In this document: positions 1 through 11,084 of the stretch, in pieces | Position numbering within the stretch: position 1 is the stretch's first letter | Layout of the letters: every line of letters begins with the position of its first letter | NCBI GenBank assembly: GCA_963931925.1 | Contig: OZ007576.1 | Coordinates: 11,767,518 to 11,831,517, forward strand | DNA from: Onchidella celtica | Taxonomy: Eukaryota; Mollusca; Gastropoda; Systellommatophora; Onchidiidae | Reading direction: 5' to 3' | Length of the DNA stretch: 64,000 bases | Program-made: the position numbers and the translations under genes | The notes under the pieces: model-generated | What the model was told of the DNA's origin: nothing | Database searches by the model: none | What the model saw: only the letters and a program-made list of their open reading frames with translations

Positions 1-1238
1 AGACTTGCACTTTGTTGATAACATTATGTACGAGCACATCTCCATTTCTTCACATCACTGTCCGTTCTATGTATCTGTATCTGCTAGAAATGATACTATG
101 TATATAAATATATATTTCTGCATGCTGGTTGAATTTGGTTTACAGGGCTGCTTAGCATTTTCTAATGAATATAAATCTTCAGCCAGCAGGTGACCATATG
201 ACAGATAGATGGCGCTTTGGTCAAACCGTATTGAGTGAGCTTTCAAATGAAAACAGCCTCTTTATTCCAACTGTACGCAAAAAAAAAAATTCAAAAAATT
301 CAATACATGAAATTGAAACAAATTTTCATCAGATGTGGAGTCTGCGATACATATTTTTGTGATTCTCTTGATGTACGCCCATGTTTGTGACTAAAGGTTT
401 AATTTAAAGCTAGTTTTTGTGGAGAGAAAAAGCTCAGGAAGGCTGACACACAAGTCTGATATTCTCATCCTAAACCATACGTATTTTGAAGATGAAATTC
501 CAATCTCTAGATTATGTTTTTCATGCTTGTTCAGCTACATTTACTAGCCAGTCAGTAGCCTTAGCAGTCTTTCAGTTCTTGAGCCATACATTATTAAATT
601 GCTAATAACTGTTAAATATGGTAGTACATTGTAGTACAAGAAATGGCATTTGTAAATTTAGTCCTTAAATTAGACATAACATTGACTTTTCATTGAGTAC
701 ATTATCAAGCATGTTTAATGTACACCAAATAATTGCAGACATAGAATAGTTAGCTAACAGAAATGGGTTTAGTTTCTTTTTCATGTTATGTTTGTTTTGA
801 TAAGAAATGTGATAAAAGCATGTAATTTTAATTCTACATATTTGCTTGAAAAGTTACTGAAATTTTAGTGGGCAAATATTTTAGCACAGTATCTCAAAGA
901 TACTTCTACATCTAAGAAAAAAGAAATGCCACATTTGTTATGTGATGTTATTAGGAAGAAATGTCTTTGCAGTGCTTTAACTTTACTGATTTTTTAAGTT
1001 TTCATACCTTGGTAGTTTAGAAATTATTTTACATTGTTTTAATCCAGTGTAATATATTTAGTTTTTTTAAATACGACAAGTTTACTCAATCATTTTGAGC
1101 AATGATTACTGTTTCACATTGGTCATTGGCAGCTCATTCTTTGCCCAGTGGATATTGGGGACTGAAGGTTTCTTTGAATATCATAAACATTGTAGTTCAG
1201 TATCTGTTTTATTGATAACTGATCTTGTTTTTTCACAG
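1..1238. other. presumed intron of the left-edge gene; no feature seen
   Basis: AT-rich sequence without a convincing exon. It ends in a pyrimidine tract and CAG acceptor just before the coding exon at 1239. A 44-nt stretch at 146-189 has an acceptor and a weak GT donor, but none of its three phases joins openly to the next exon, so it is not called. Confidence 0.4.
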
Positions 1239-2195
1239 ACAACATGTTGCTGCACAGATCTGATGCCAGAAAGCTTATGTTTATGTGACTGCCGTCTCGG
1301 TGGTTGCTGTAGGGGAGATAAATCATTAACTTGTGTACCTATCTGTGCTCACTGTTGCAGTGATGACCTTGATCCAAACACATGTGGCTGCCTGTGCTTG
1401 GAAGTGAGATTTCGTAAACCACAGCTGGGTAGTTTGCGGAGGAGCAACTCAGCGCCTGCAGGGAGCAAGCATACCAGACGATACAGTACCCATCAACCAC
1501 CAGAGAATACTGACAGTACCGAAGACAGGAGCAGCGAGAAATATCACACGCCAGGTGACAATGATATGACAGCTCTCAGCTTACAACGAGACGACAGTGA
1601 CACAGTAGTGATGAAAAGATCTACCTCTCAGAGTCCAACATTGTCAAAAAGCCGCACAAAAGGACTTCAATCAGGCAGATCACATAAAGTAAGCACATCG
1701 CACGAGTCCTTAGACATCACAGAAACAAGAAATTTGGCTATATCAGGAAATGGCGATCCACATGTAAATTTTGATCCCAATATCTTAAAAGAACTGCAGA
1801 GTGAGGAAAATTCTTTACACAACATTAAAACATCTATTGGTCATTCCGAGAGTTTGTCAGAAGATTCCTTCAAGAATCTTTCAGCACGAACTCTCCTGGG
1901 TAAAAGTGACAAAAGCACTAGCACTCATGAAAGCAGTGGTGAATTTTGCAGATGGGGTGCTAGAGCACGGAGGTCCTTACAACCTGGCCTGAGGTCACAG
2001 AGGTTCCCGAACAAGATTTTGGTCAGCACTGAATCGCTTTCCTCTGGTATAACTGTGTCACAGCCTGGAGGGTCAGGCAAGCCCACTCATTTATCAAGCA
2101 GTCGAAGCTTGACAGCATTATCTCTGTCAAATACTCAGGTAAACTATCGCCGTCCTCTGCCACCACTGAGAAATTCCGTCCAGTCATTAACTTGA
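1239..2195 (+). CDS. last coding exon of an unrecognised Cys-rich, Ser-rich-tail protein
   Basis: The exon begins after a good acceptor (a T-rich tract ending in CAG at 1238) and stays open for 318 codons to a TGA at 2193-2195. The first 55 residues hold 15 cysteines, mostly in pairs or clusters (CCC, CLCDC, CC, CLC), which could be a cysteine-rich domain or a palmitoylated membrane-proximal segment. The rest is a long, low-complexity Ser/Thr-rich tail with basic patches such as RRSNSAPA, which looks like a phosphorylated or 14-3-3-binding cytoplasmic tail. I do not recognise the family. Sprouty/SPRED and FAM189/ENTREP proteins came to mind but could not be supported. The gene is partial: its 5' exons lie left of the window. 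An ATG at 1095 in the same frame lies upstream of the acceptor and is probably intronic. Confidence 0.6.
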   Translation, partial: TTCCCTDLMPESLCLCDCRLGGCCRGDKSLTCVPICAHCCSDDLDPNTCGCLCLEVRFRKPQLGSLRRSNSAPAGSKHTRRYSTHQPPENTDSTEDRSSEKYHTPGDNDMTALSLQRDDSDTVVMKRSTSQSPTLSKSRTKGLQSGRSHKVSTSHESLDITETRNLAISGNGDPHVNFDPNILKELQSEENSLHNIKTSIGHSESLSEDSFKNLSARTLLGKSDKSTSTHESSGEFCRWGARARRSLQPGLRSQRFPNKILVSTESLSSGITVSQPGGSGKPTHLSSSRSLTALSLSNTQVNYRRPLPPLRNSVQSLT

Positions 2196-4331
2196 TATGA
2201 CAGCTGAGATGCAGAAAGTGAAGTCTTCCCTCTTCCTATCCGTGCCTCATATTGATCCTTCTGAGCAGTTATGTATTATTCTTTATCTTTACATTTGTCG
2301 TTGTGCAAAAAAAAGAAAAATGTAAATTAATATCCAAGGTCTTGGCTTTAACCACATTAATCAATTTGCCGCCAATCTCATGTCAAGTAGTTCTTTTATG
2401 ACCCAAAGTTCTGTGATCGTGGCAAGACATTTTTTCATGTGGGTCATTTGCCATGATGGTAATACATTCTTTTGGATAAGGTATTGTTCATCTTAGAGTA
2501 ATGCTCTGAGTTAGAATACTTATTACTGAGAACCAGTCCCTCTTTCCTCTCCCTGCGACTGGGACATTATGTGATCAAATGAAAGGTATAATCTGCTAAA
2601 CCACATTTTAGATTATCAATCGCACTGGTATTCATATTTACCAGTGCGCCAACTAAGTTAATAATCCACTATCCGAGTGGGCAATAAATCATTTCTTTCA
2701 CATTTAATTTTAAATTGCTAGTCAGGCAACCCACTCAACAGCCTTCCAGACCAGCAAATCTACAACTGTGACACTAATGATAAGGCAGTTCCTGTAGTGT
2801 TAAACTTAGTTTTTACAATATTTATAACAATGTATGAATTATTTCCATCACAGATTATATTTACCTAACAGAAATAATGATCTGCAACAAACAGGAACAA
2901 AAATTTTTGAGTTATTTTTTCACCTTTTGGTCTGGAGATAAATAATTTAATTGACTAATAAATTATGAACATTCATTGGCAAAGGAATATTTAACTGATG
3001 AATTTTCAACAAATGCTAATCTATTAAAGTAGTGTCATAATTTTATTACTTTGACCGCAAATTAATTTCTGTTGTTTTCATTTATTGTTACTGCATTAGT
3101 TTCTCACTGTCAGCAACTGTCTGCCTTAGTTATGGTTTAAATTGACCTCACTCAGTGTTTATTGAGGTGGATAATGCGTACTCATGTACAAATGAACGGC
3201 CATGCAATTTTTGGTGAAGAGAATTATTATTTGCTAAATTTGTTTACTTACATAGTGGTGCTTAAACACTCTACACAAGCAGTGAACTGCATTCAGAGTT
3301 AGTTTAAATGTGTATGTCATTCTCAATGACACAGTCAAATTGTTATCACATCTGGTAAAATGTACATATTCCTAGAATCTGCATGGGCATCAGGTATACT
3401 TAGTGTGTGAACTGACGAGTTTAAATTGTAGCTACTGGTCATACATTTTACACTGTCTGAAAAAAATAATACATTATGTGCCTATGTGCACAAAAGTTGC
3501 AACAGTGCACACACCATTGAACATGGCTGCCTTGAAAGTTATATTTACATGATCATAATGTATCACTGAACCCCTAATCAGAGTGGTCCATGAGCTACAT
3601 GCAAAGTCTGAAGATGTTATGATGCATATTAACAAATGAGTTCAGATTCAGAAAGAGAGAAATCCAGATTTATAGATATAATTTTGATATCATATGCTAT
3701 ATAAACAAACTTCTGTGGCTTGGACGTATTTTTGTTTTGATATTGTTTATTATTGGTTTTTATGTCATGGCATATAAATTCTGCTTTTCTTTAAAAATCT
3801 GACCTATTGTTTTCCCAAGCAACGGACAAGCTTTCTTGGTGTTGTGTAGGTATTATAAAAGCTTAGGTCAGTGCCATAAGGATTTTGTCCTTCAAGGTTG
3901 ATTAACCGGGGTGTTCCTTGAAGGATTCGGTGATTAAATTCTTGTCACTAATATTGTTAGTTGTTTATGATATTGCAGTACATTCTTGTACATGTATTAT
4001 CTGTTTGGGACATGGAGTTTTTCCTATTTTATTTGTCACAAGAAATGAGAGAGCCTGTACCTTTTGTTATTCAAAATAATGCATTTGTTCCAATTGCAAA
4101 TTTGAAAAACAGATTCTTCCAAATCTGCATGTTAGTCACATTGATACCTCATAACTTGTTTAAATATTTTTAAGTCGTTCCAGTTTGTATGTTTGTTAGT
4201 TTTTTTCTGCATGGTCCCCGCCTTAATACTGCTTACTTCTGTCTCTTGACATCAGCATATTAAAAAAAAAATGGCTTGTAAAGTTTTGTAGAAATTTGAA
4301 CTTTACAAAGTGTTAGACGAACTTTTTAACG
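2196..4331. other. 3' UTR of the left gene, then intergenic sequence
   Basis: AT-rich sequence with no supported gene. An AATAAA within 2680-2690 could be a polyadenylation signal for the left-edge gene, giving a 3' UTR of about 0.5 kb. The remainder shows no repeats or open frames I can interpret. Confidence 0.35.
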
Positions 4332-4339
4332 CTTTAAAA

Positions 4340-4800
4340 CAGTGGTTCTTTATTTGTATTTGTATTTGTATAACTCTTTAATCCCATTTGGGAAATTATA
4401 TGGGCGATATCGCCCCCTGAGGGCAATTTTGATTTCCAGGGGGGTGAAAACGAAGTTAAGGGTGGCTAGGGGGCAAAAACGATGAAAGGGGGCGATAGGA
4501 GGGCAAAACCAGTCACTAATGAAGGACAATTTGGGGGCAAATGCAAGGGGCAACCACTCAACTTTTTTTTCTTTTTTTTTTTTTAGAGCATTTGATTTCT
4601 ATTTTATAATGAATAAAACTGACATGCCTGCTGTCATTAATAAGGCTTTGAAAATCTTAACATCATAATTTGTGTGTAGTCTGTCTTCTTGTGAAATTTA
4701 AAATATGTCCATTGGGTTTGAGTAGGGATGGGGGGGGGGGGGGGGAGAAGGGCGATGAAATTGGAGGGGGCGATTGCCTGAAAAATGTTGAGAACCACTG
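4340..4800. mobile_element. hAT-type MITE with 8-bp target duplication
   Basis: The element begins CAGTGGTTCTT and ends AGAACCACTG, which are inverted repeats with the classic hAT start CAGTGGTTCT. It is flanked by the identical 8-mer CTTTAAAA at 4332-4339 and 4801-4808, the length expected of hAT transposases. At 461 bp it has no coding capacity. The interior is purine-rich, with GGGGGC clusters and a long poly-G run at about 4730-4745. It is non-autonomous; the perfect duplication suggests a fairly recent insertion. Confidence 0.85.
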
Positions 4801-4808
4801 CTTTAAAA

Positions 4809-6075
4809 TCTACTCCCAAAAGTATGATGTCCCCATGATTTCCTTAGAAATGATAGAATTTCATATGCCATATCGTCGGTCGGCTGTTGGAACCTTGTTA
4901 AAACTAACATTAAAGGCTTTTGTTACTAGGGGAGTGAAGTCTAATTACAATGCCAAAGAGAGAAAACACTGAGTTCTGTTCTCTGCTAAGACATAGCTCT
5001 CTATGTGAAATGCTACGGTCCCTCCACCAACAGCATTTTAGTTTAATTTTAACTAGGTTCCAAGTGATCCAATTAAATTGTGTTTGCACCAGTGCTGGGT
5101 GAGAGGTGAGATTGAGATTTGGTTATCCACTTAAATGGATCAATAAAGTTATTGGGATACAGGTGAGTAACACACTCGCGACCCACTTCTGACTTGCTTT
5201 TCAGAAATCTACATCAGAGATTCATTTGGTGATACATGTAAAACAGTTTGCCTCTCGATCCTGTCTCCACTGTAACAACAAGGAAAAAACAAGTTTATCT
5301 GACTCCCCCCCCCTCCCCTTTTTTTTTGTTGTGCCCCTCTCCCTTCCTAAAACACATGCACGCTCGCAAAGTTGTGTGTGCGTCCAAAGGAAATCCCCCC
5401 CCCCCCCCCCCAAAAAAAAATAAAAATAAAGTCGAATCAACCTAGGCCTACCATGTACCAATCCCCTTTAAGTCAGCAAAAATGGATGCTATAAGCCTCT
5501 TTTCCTTGAACCAGATCAAGGGCCGAGACCTTTTACTTAACTAATATAAAAATTTGATTGTTATCTGGATATCCAGATATTTTGAAGTGGATGATTCAAA
5601 AATCCGGATCACTCAAAAGCAAGTCTTTGCTGCCCAGCAGTAATTTGCATGGTGAATATTTGGGAATGTTTTTGGGCTAGGGTTAGGTTTAGCTAATAGA
5701 CCACCACAACTTTGTGAAAATTTACCATAATTGGTCACAAAATATGTAATCTAATTATGAGTAATTTGGCTACACTTCACGGCTCAAATAACCATGATCA
5801 CATTAAATTCTTGACTGGCGGATGTAAAACACAGATAGTTGTCATTTCTCTGCTCAGTTGGTGGAAGGGTAAAAGGTGGATTTTCCTCAAGTTGTTTTTG
5901 GCAAATGCTATTTTACAGGAAAAAGTTCAAATGGCAACAGTAAAGACCGCTTGATATTAAGAAAATCACACTTCTTCATAAATTCATGAAATTTTATTGG
6001 GGATGTTGCTTGTCATTTGTGTGTATCATACACTTTCAGATCTATTTTGGGCCCGTGCCAATTCATTGCTATATA
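4809..6075. other. intergenic; homopolymer C/A tract
   Basis: No gene seen. A C-run followed by an A-run lies at about 5394-5420. Short frames here are low-complexity and not credible as genes. Confidence 0.4.
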
Positions 6076-6079
6076 AAAT

Positions 6080-6610
6080 GTGAGTGTGCATGAGAAAACC
6101 AACAATAAGTCGCCAGAGCTGATTTTGAGAAAAACGGCTTTGAAATGAAAATACATGTATGGATCCGACACAAACTTCCAACTTGGCTGTTGTTTAGGGG
6201 ACCATGGCATTTTACAGGGTAAACTGTCGACGAGCAGTGAACACTACACTATGATCTCTATAACGGCTTTGTACTTAGACTATGGTCTCCTAACAAGAGA
6301 CAAAAACTTCCGACTTGGCTGTTGTTTAGGGGACCGTGGCATGTTACAAGGTAAACTGTAGATGAGCAGTGAACACTACTCACTATGATCTCTATAACGG
6401 CTTAGTTATTAGACTACGGTCTCCTAACATCAATCACTCCAATATTACTTGATCAATTAGCTATTGCCACTTTTAGGATTAAATACCATTTTCTCAAAAT
6501 CTTGTTTTAGAGGGTCACATTTTATCAGAAATGTCTTGTCTTTTATTATATGTGCAGAACTCAAAATGTCATGTTGCCGACTTATTGTGGGTTTTCTCAT
6601 GCACACTCAC
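6080..6610. mobile_element. non-autonomous TIR element, single copy, 531 bp
   Basis: The ends form inverted repeats of about 33 bp beginning GTGAGTGTGCATGAGAAAAC and are flanked by AAAT at 6076-6079 and 6611-6614. The interior contains two diverged copies of a unit of about 125 bp (starting near 6175 and 6305) carrying the words ACTTGGCTGTTG and TAGACTACGGTCTCCTAAC (tatggtctcc in the first copy). No transposase is encoded. The same family occurs at 22,654-24,112. The superfamily is not assigned; the 4-bp AT-rich duplication is the only guide. Confidence 0.8.
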
Positions 6611-6614
6611 AAAT

Positions 6615-8570
6615 ATTTGTGTTGAGTGAGTACTGATTAATAATTAAGAGACAGATCAAAACTGATACCGGTAATTATTTTCAGTTTTAAAAAAAAGGCC
6701 CCTTTTCTTGCCATTGAACCTTAAGATATTTGCCATATATAATTCAAACATGTTTGTCTCAAACGCTGTACTGTTTTAAAGGATATTTTGATTGTATCTT
6801 ATTGAGATAAATGCAGCAGCATTTATACTAAAAACAAATTGTCTCTGAAATCCATGTCGTTTCCCTCAAGCAATACATGTAGTTGCTTTTTTTAATGAAT
6901 GGAACTCTGGTGAGAAAAATGAAAGGAGCACTAAGATCTCTGGTTTATGCCATCCAAGCTCTGAAGAGTTCTTACCAGCTACATGTAATGTGAGCTTAAA
7001 AGTATAGAATTCTGAATGATTTGGAATTGTTGTTTCATTTGAAACAGTTTTGGCCATAACATGGGATTTGTTCATTTTGTGCATGATTCCGTCCAGTTAC
7101 TTGCGATTTTGATTTGACTCCTTTTTTCATTCACTTTTGCCTTGTCTTTTACATCTGCATGCCTATAATACAGTTATCTTTTGCTGTAGTTCTAAAACTG
7201 ATAATTGCTGTGATACATTTTGCTGTGATCCTATATCATGTTGAACTGTTTAAAGTCTCACCAAAGTGATAATGTCATGGTAAGGTGGTACAACATTTGT
7301 GTCATATTTAGAAAGTTTTTGTCAGTCATGTACAATAAGTGGTGCATATCAATTTATCTGGTATTATTATTGTTTAGCTTTTGTTTATTTGTCACAGTCA
7401 CTGAATAACTCTTGGATCACTGGCATTCACTGGGATAATATGTAGAGCGGAGTGATGGGAATTTGAGATGCTTTTTAAGAATGAATTAATTCATTTCTTA
7501 ATTACTTTCATTTACCACAGCAAAATTGGTCCTGAAAGCTATGAGGAAACAAAAAAATTATCAATTGGGTAAATGTCTCAGCAGTATCCATTTTTACCGA
7601 AGCTCCCTTTAAAACATTGAAGCCATCACATTTTTTATTTTGTTTTTATTGAGGGTATTAAATCTTCCAAGGATCCATATCAAAAGACTATGGCAATATA
7701 TTGGGAAGTTTTGAAATTGGCAATTCAGGTCATATAATCTGTTGCCTAACCAAGTCAAAATGTCTCAGCGCAAATTGAGAAAATCAACTTTTAATACTTG
7801 CCTACACCTTTAAATAATTTCTCATGAATTTCATGTTTTGCTTTACAGACTGATTTTCATAGAACTTTATCACTACCAAGCCCCATTCACATGGATATAT
7901 ATGTAATCAAAAGGAATACACACATTAACTAAATTTTGTAAAAGCTGACTTCCAGCCATTTTAGACCCAAGAAAACAACTACTGGTACTATGGTTACTGA
8001 TGGTTTGTCAAAATTTTGTTTCAGTGCTTATTTTAACAAGAACAATGACCCATTCAATAGGTAATGGTTTAGATAAGGCAAGAGTTTGCTTGTATTTTTG
8101 AAAAACAAAAAATCTGTGGGGTCTCGGCAGGGATGTGAACAAAGTTAATGTGGAGCTTTTGGGATAATTATGTGTTTTCCTCGCTTGCCACATTCTAGCT
8201 ATGCTTGTATTCAGTGAAATACCAAATAATCTGCCATGTTGATGTGATGTTACCTAGTGGCTGTCATTGTCTTCCTGTGAAACCCACTGGCTGTCTGATC
8301 TTTTCTTGCATTTTATTGTCTTTCATAAGCAAATTATTCTTCAATGTTACTTCTGAATACAAATACGTGTATTATTTTATCCAGAAATTTTTTCAGTGTA
8401 AAAATATATCTTATTATAACAAAAATATTTACAGGACTATTTCATTGCGTGCTAGTTTGAGCTATTTTTTGGTCAATACCACAGCCCAAGTAAGTCAAGA
8501 TGTGGCAAAAAGAAACAGTTGCATGCAGGAAAGCCTTGTGTAAGGAATAATACATAGATGATACAATTAA
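6615..8570. other. intergenic; nothing recognised
   Basis: AT-rich sequence without convincing coding exons, inverted-repeat boundaries or tandem arrays. Confidence 0.4.
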
Positions 8571-8592
8571 ACGTAAAAACAGAAAGACAAAT

Positions 8593-8625
8593 CAAGCTTT
8601 CGGTAGATCAACCTTTGTCAGGAAA
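8593..8625 (-). ncRNA. decayed hammerhead-like core, possibly a Penelope-element tail
   Basis: On the minus strand the order is CTGACAA, a short hairpin with GGT/ACC stem, then GAAA followed by GCTTG. This resembles the hammerhead core CUGANGA-stem II-GAAA found in tails of Penelope-like elements, but the G of the first box is replaced by A, so self-cleavage is unlikely. No reverse transcriptase or GIY-YIG frame is seen nearby. A weak call based only on the motif pattern. Confidence 0.25.
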
Positions 8626-9084
8626 AAAATGTCAGAAGATAGATAATTAAACAGATAAAAAAAATTAAACAAATAAAAAAAATCATAGAACGTTTAACAA
8701 ATGTGAGTACATAATGTCTACGAGTCCTAAACTTGGATTCTCAGAGCGCAGATTTTGTAGGCATTACTTGCACGATGTGGCCAAATGGGTTTATTTGCCC
8801 AGTGAATTTGGGGGGGAAGTACAAGAGTTCTCTGGGATGACGCTTGGTCCGCCAGGTACAATAACCTCTTGATTGGCAAAATGACCATAGTAACTTTTAA
8901 GGAAATTGACCACAACTGGTCATAAAAAGCATATTTCTTAGTATTTTGTCTCCACAGTCCTTATCCAGGGTAATCTTGTGCATTTTCAACTGGCGCATGT
9001 ATTTGATAGTGATGTTAGCAGTTTATGAACAGAAATTTTGATTTGTTTTAAATTATAAGGGCATGCTATTTTATAAGTATAGTT

Positions 9085-9345
9085 TTAAACTTCTGAACGT
9101 ACGATATATTTACATGTATTTTATATACCATATAGCCATTACTGTTTTGTACTTTGTAATTATTGTAATTGCAAAATGACAATGGATTTTTCATTTTTGT
9201 TGAACATTATTTTAACTTCTGAACATTTGAGACATTTCCTTTTATATATACTTGTATGTATATGTATAATGCCAAACAGCCATTACTGTTCCATAGTTTT
9301 GAGTCATTGTAATTCCAAAATGAGAATAATTTTTTTTGTATTTGT
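9085..9345. repeat. diverged tandem duplication, two units of about 120-135 bp
   Basis: Two adjacent segments share, in order, AACTTCTGAAC, a TATA-rich stretch, CCATTACTGTT, TTGTAATT and CAAAATGA. The second unit contains insertions. The overlapping 130-codon frame (9176-9568) is Phe/Leu/Ile-rich because of AT bias and is not called. Confidence 0.5.
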
Positions 9346-10398
9346 TGGAGATTGTTGTGACACAGCTGTCATCATTTTAATATTCCTGCACATTGCTTTT
9401 CCCCTGTCTCAGTTATTTTTGTACATTGCTGCTAATTATTCTCTTCAGGTATATTTGGTTTACATTTTTTCACGTAAGTATGCATTTTTACCGTACAAAA
9501 GCACTTTTGACCCATTTCTGCCACATTTTAAAATTATAATACTGTACATTGCACTGAATCCAGTTTAACCTAATCACTAATTTTAAAAACAAATAATGTT
9601 TTCATGAGACAAAGTAAGTATGTCTGATGTCTCTGACCTTTCTGCTCGTCATTTTGATTTTCACTAAAACAACATTAAGTGTCTCAAGAAATAAAAAGAA
9701 AAAAAAAATAATGAAAAAAGAAAATTTTCATTTGCAGAATTTTGGTATTCATAGTGGTAATGAACATGAGAAGCTTAAAGACAAAGATTTGGCCCGTTAG
9801 AGTCACCAGGACATTCGAAGTCATAACTTGAACAACACTAAAATTTGCTATTTCAAAAAAAACTCCTCTTCTTCTCACTCAGTGGAGAGAGCCTGATCAA
9901 CTCTGAAGTTTTATTTTGGTGCTGAAAATGTAAGCCATTAAAGACATGTCTGTATGGAGGGATTATAATATCTAATTTGTCATTCATGCGAACTGATTTT
10001 AATTGGGATGTACTGAAAATACTCACAAATCTTATCCCCTGGGCCATCGGTTGTACATTTATGGTTTGTTAGTGAATCTAAATTTCATTGTGTTTTTATA
10101 TTTCAGTATTGTGGATAGATGAAATATGTGAAGTTTGTGATTTTGTGGCTGTATGTAGTGGATAGTTAACATGTAGACATGGAATATCTTATCTGACAAG
10201 CTATAAATTATATATTTAAATTTATACAATGAAATGTGTCTGTTGATATGTTGATATTAGGAATTATCCAGTTCTGAAGAATTGTGAAAAATTATACTTA
10301 TGGAGATTTTGGTATGTATTATTATGTAAGGCCTCTTGTAATGCCATGCTCGCCTCTTGTAATGCCGTGCTCAACAACATCTTCTTGATGTGGATTAA

Positions 10399-11080
10399 GG
10401 GCCTATTACACGTACAGTCAAAACTTATCAGTTCTGTCAATTTCGACAAATCGTATTATGTAATAGGGAAAACTGATTTAAAAAATGAAGGTCTCACAAC
10501 AGGTTGAGAATATCAGACAGTGCCTGAAAAGAATCAGTCCAACCAACTTCAGTTTTGGGGCGTGGCAAAATGCTGACCCATTGAACCTTTCACGAGAGAC
10601 AATAGATTTTTATAAGACAAATTTTTAAAAATATTGATCGAATCCAAAAACCAGTTGCATTTTCGTCACCTGCGCATCAAAATTAGCAAAATGGGCCATG
10701 AGGAACTCAATTTGATGCTTTATTTATGAAAAAATAAAAATTTCAATTGCACCCCACGTTTATCATTTTACATGTACATTTTTCTTCACAGAAAAATAAT
10801 GTAAGTGTGTATAATTTTTACATCCACTGGCTTTTGCTGAAATGCTTTTATTTGTCCTCTTAAGCTTTGCCATTTTAAAACATTAGAAAAAGATGAAATA
10901 GATGTCATATTTGAAAAGATTTATGTGAGTTGTCCTCAATTTGACAAGACATTGTGGCCCTCCACAACGCAATCCAGTGAGGCAGAACTAAATGTGTAAT
11001 AGCAACGCTCGGGTAGACAAAATTGATAGAAATTGAAATCGACGGAACTGATCAGTTTTGTCTGTATGTGTAATAGGGCC
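10399..11080. mobile_element. TTAA-flanked MITE with GGGCC ends, 682 bp
   Basis: The left end GGGCCTATTACACGTACAG and right end CTGTATGTGTAATAGGGCC form inverted repeats that continue with gaps through a segment related to CAGTTCTGTCAATTTC. TTAA lies on both sides (10395-10398 and 11081-11084). TTAA suggests a piggyBac-type transposase; the GGGCC terminus also resembles PIF/Harbinger ends, where the duplication would be TTA. No transposase is encoded. Confidence 0.7.
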
Positions 11081-11084
11081 TTAA

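Noticed and set aside
146..189. Possible 44-nt exon with acceptor TTTACAG and GT donor
   Set aside because: In no phase does it stay open when joined to the exon at 1239, and the donor GTGACC is weak.
5222..5461. Overlapping frames rich in Pro or Gly/Lys
   Set aside because: Created by the homopolymer C/A tract.
9176..9568. 130-codon open frame
   Set aside because: Hydrophobic composition follows from AT bias; it overlaps a tandem duplication and has no familiar motif or splice context.
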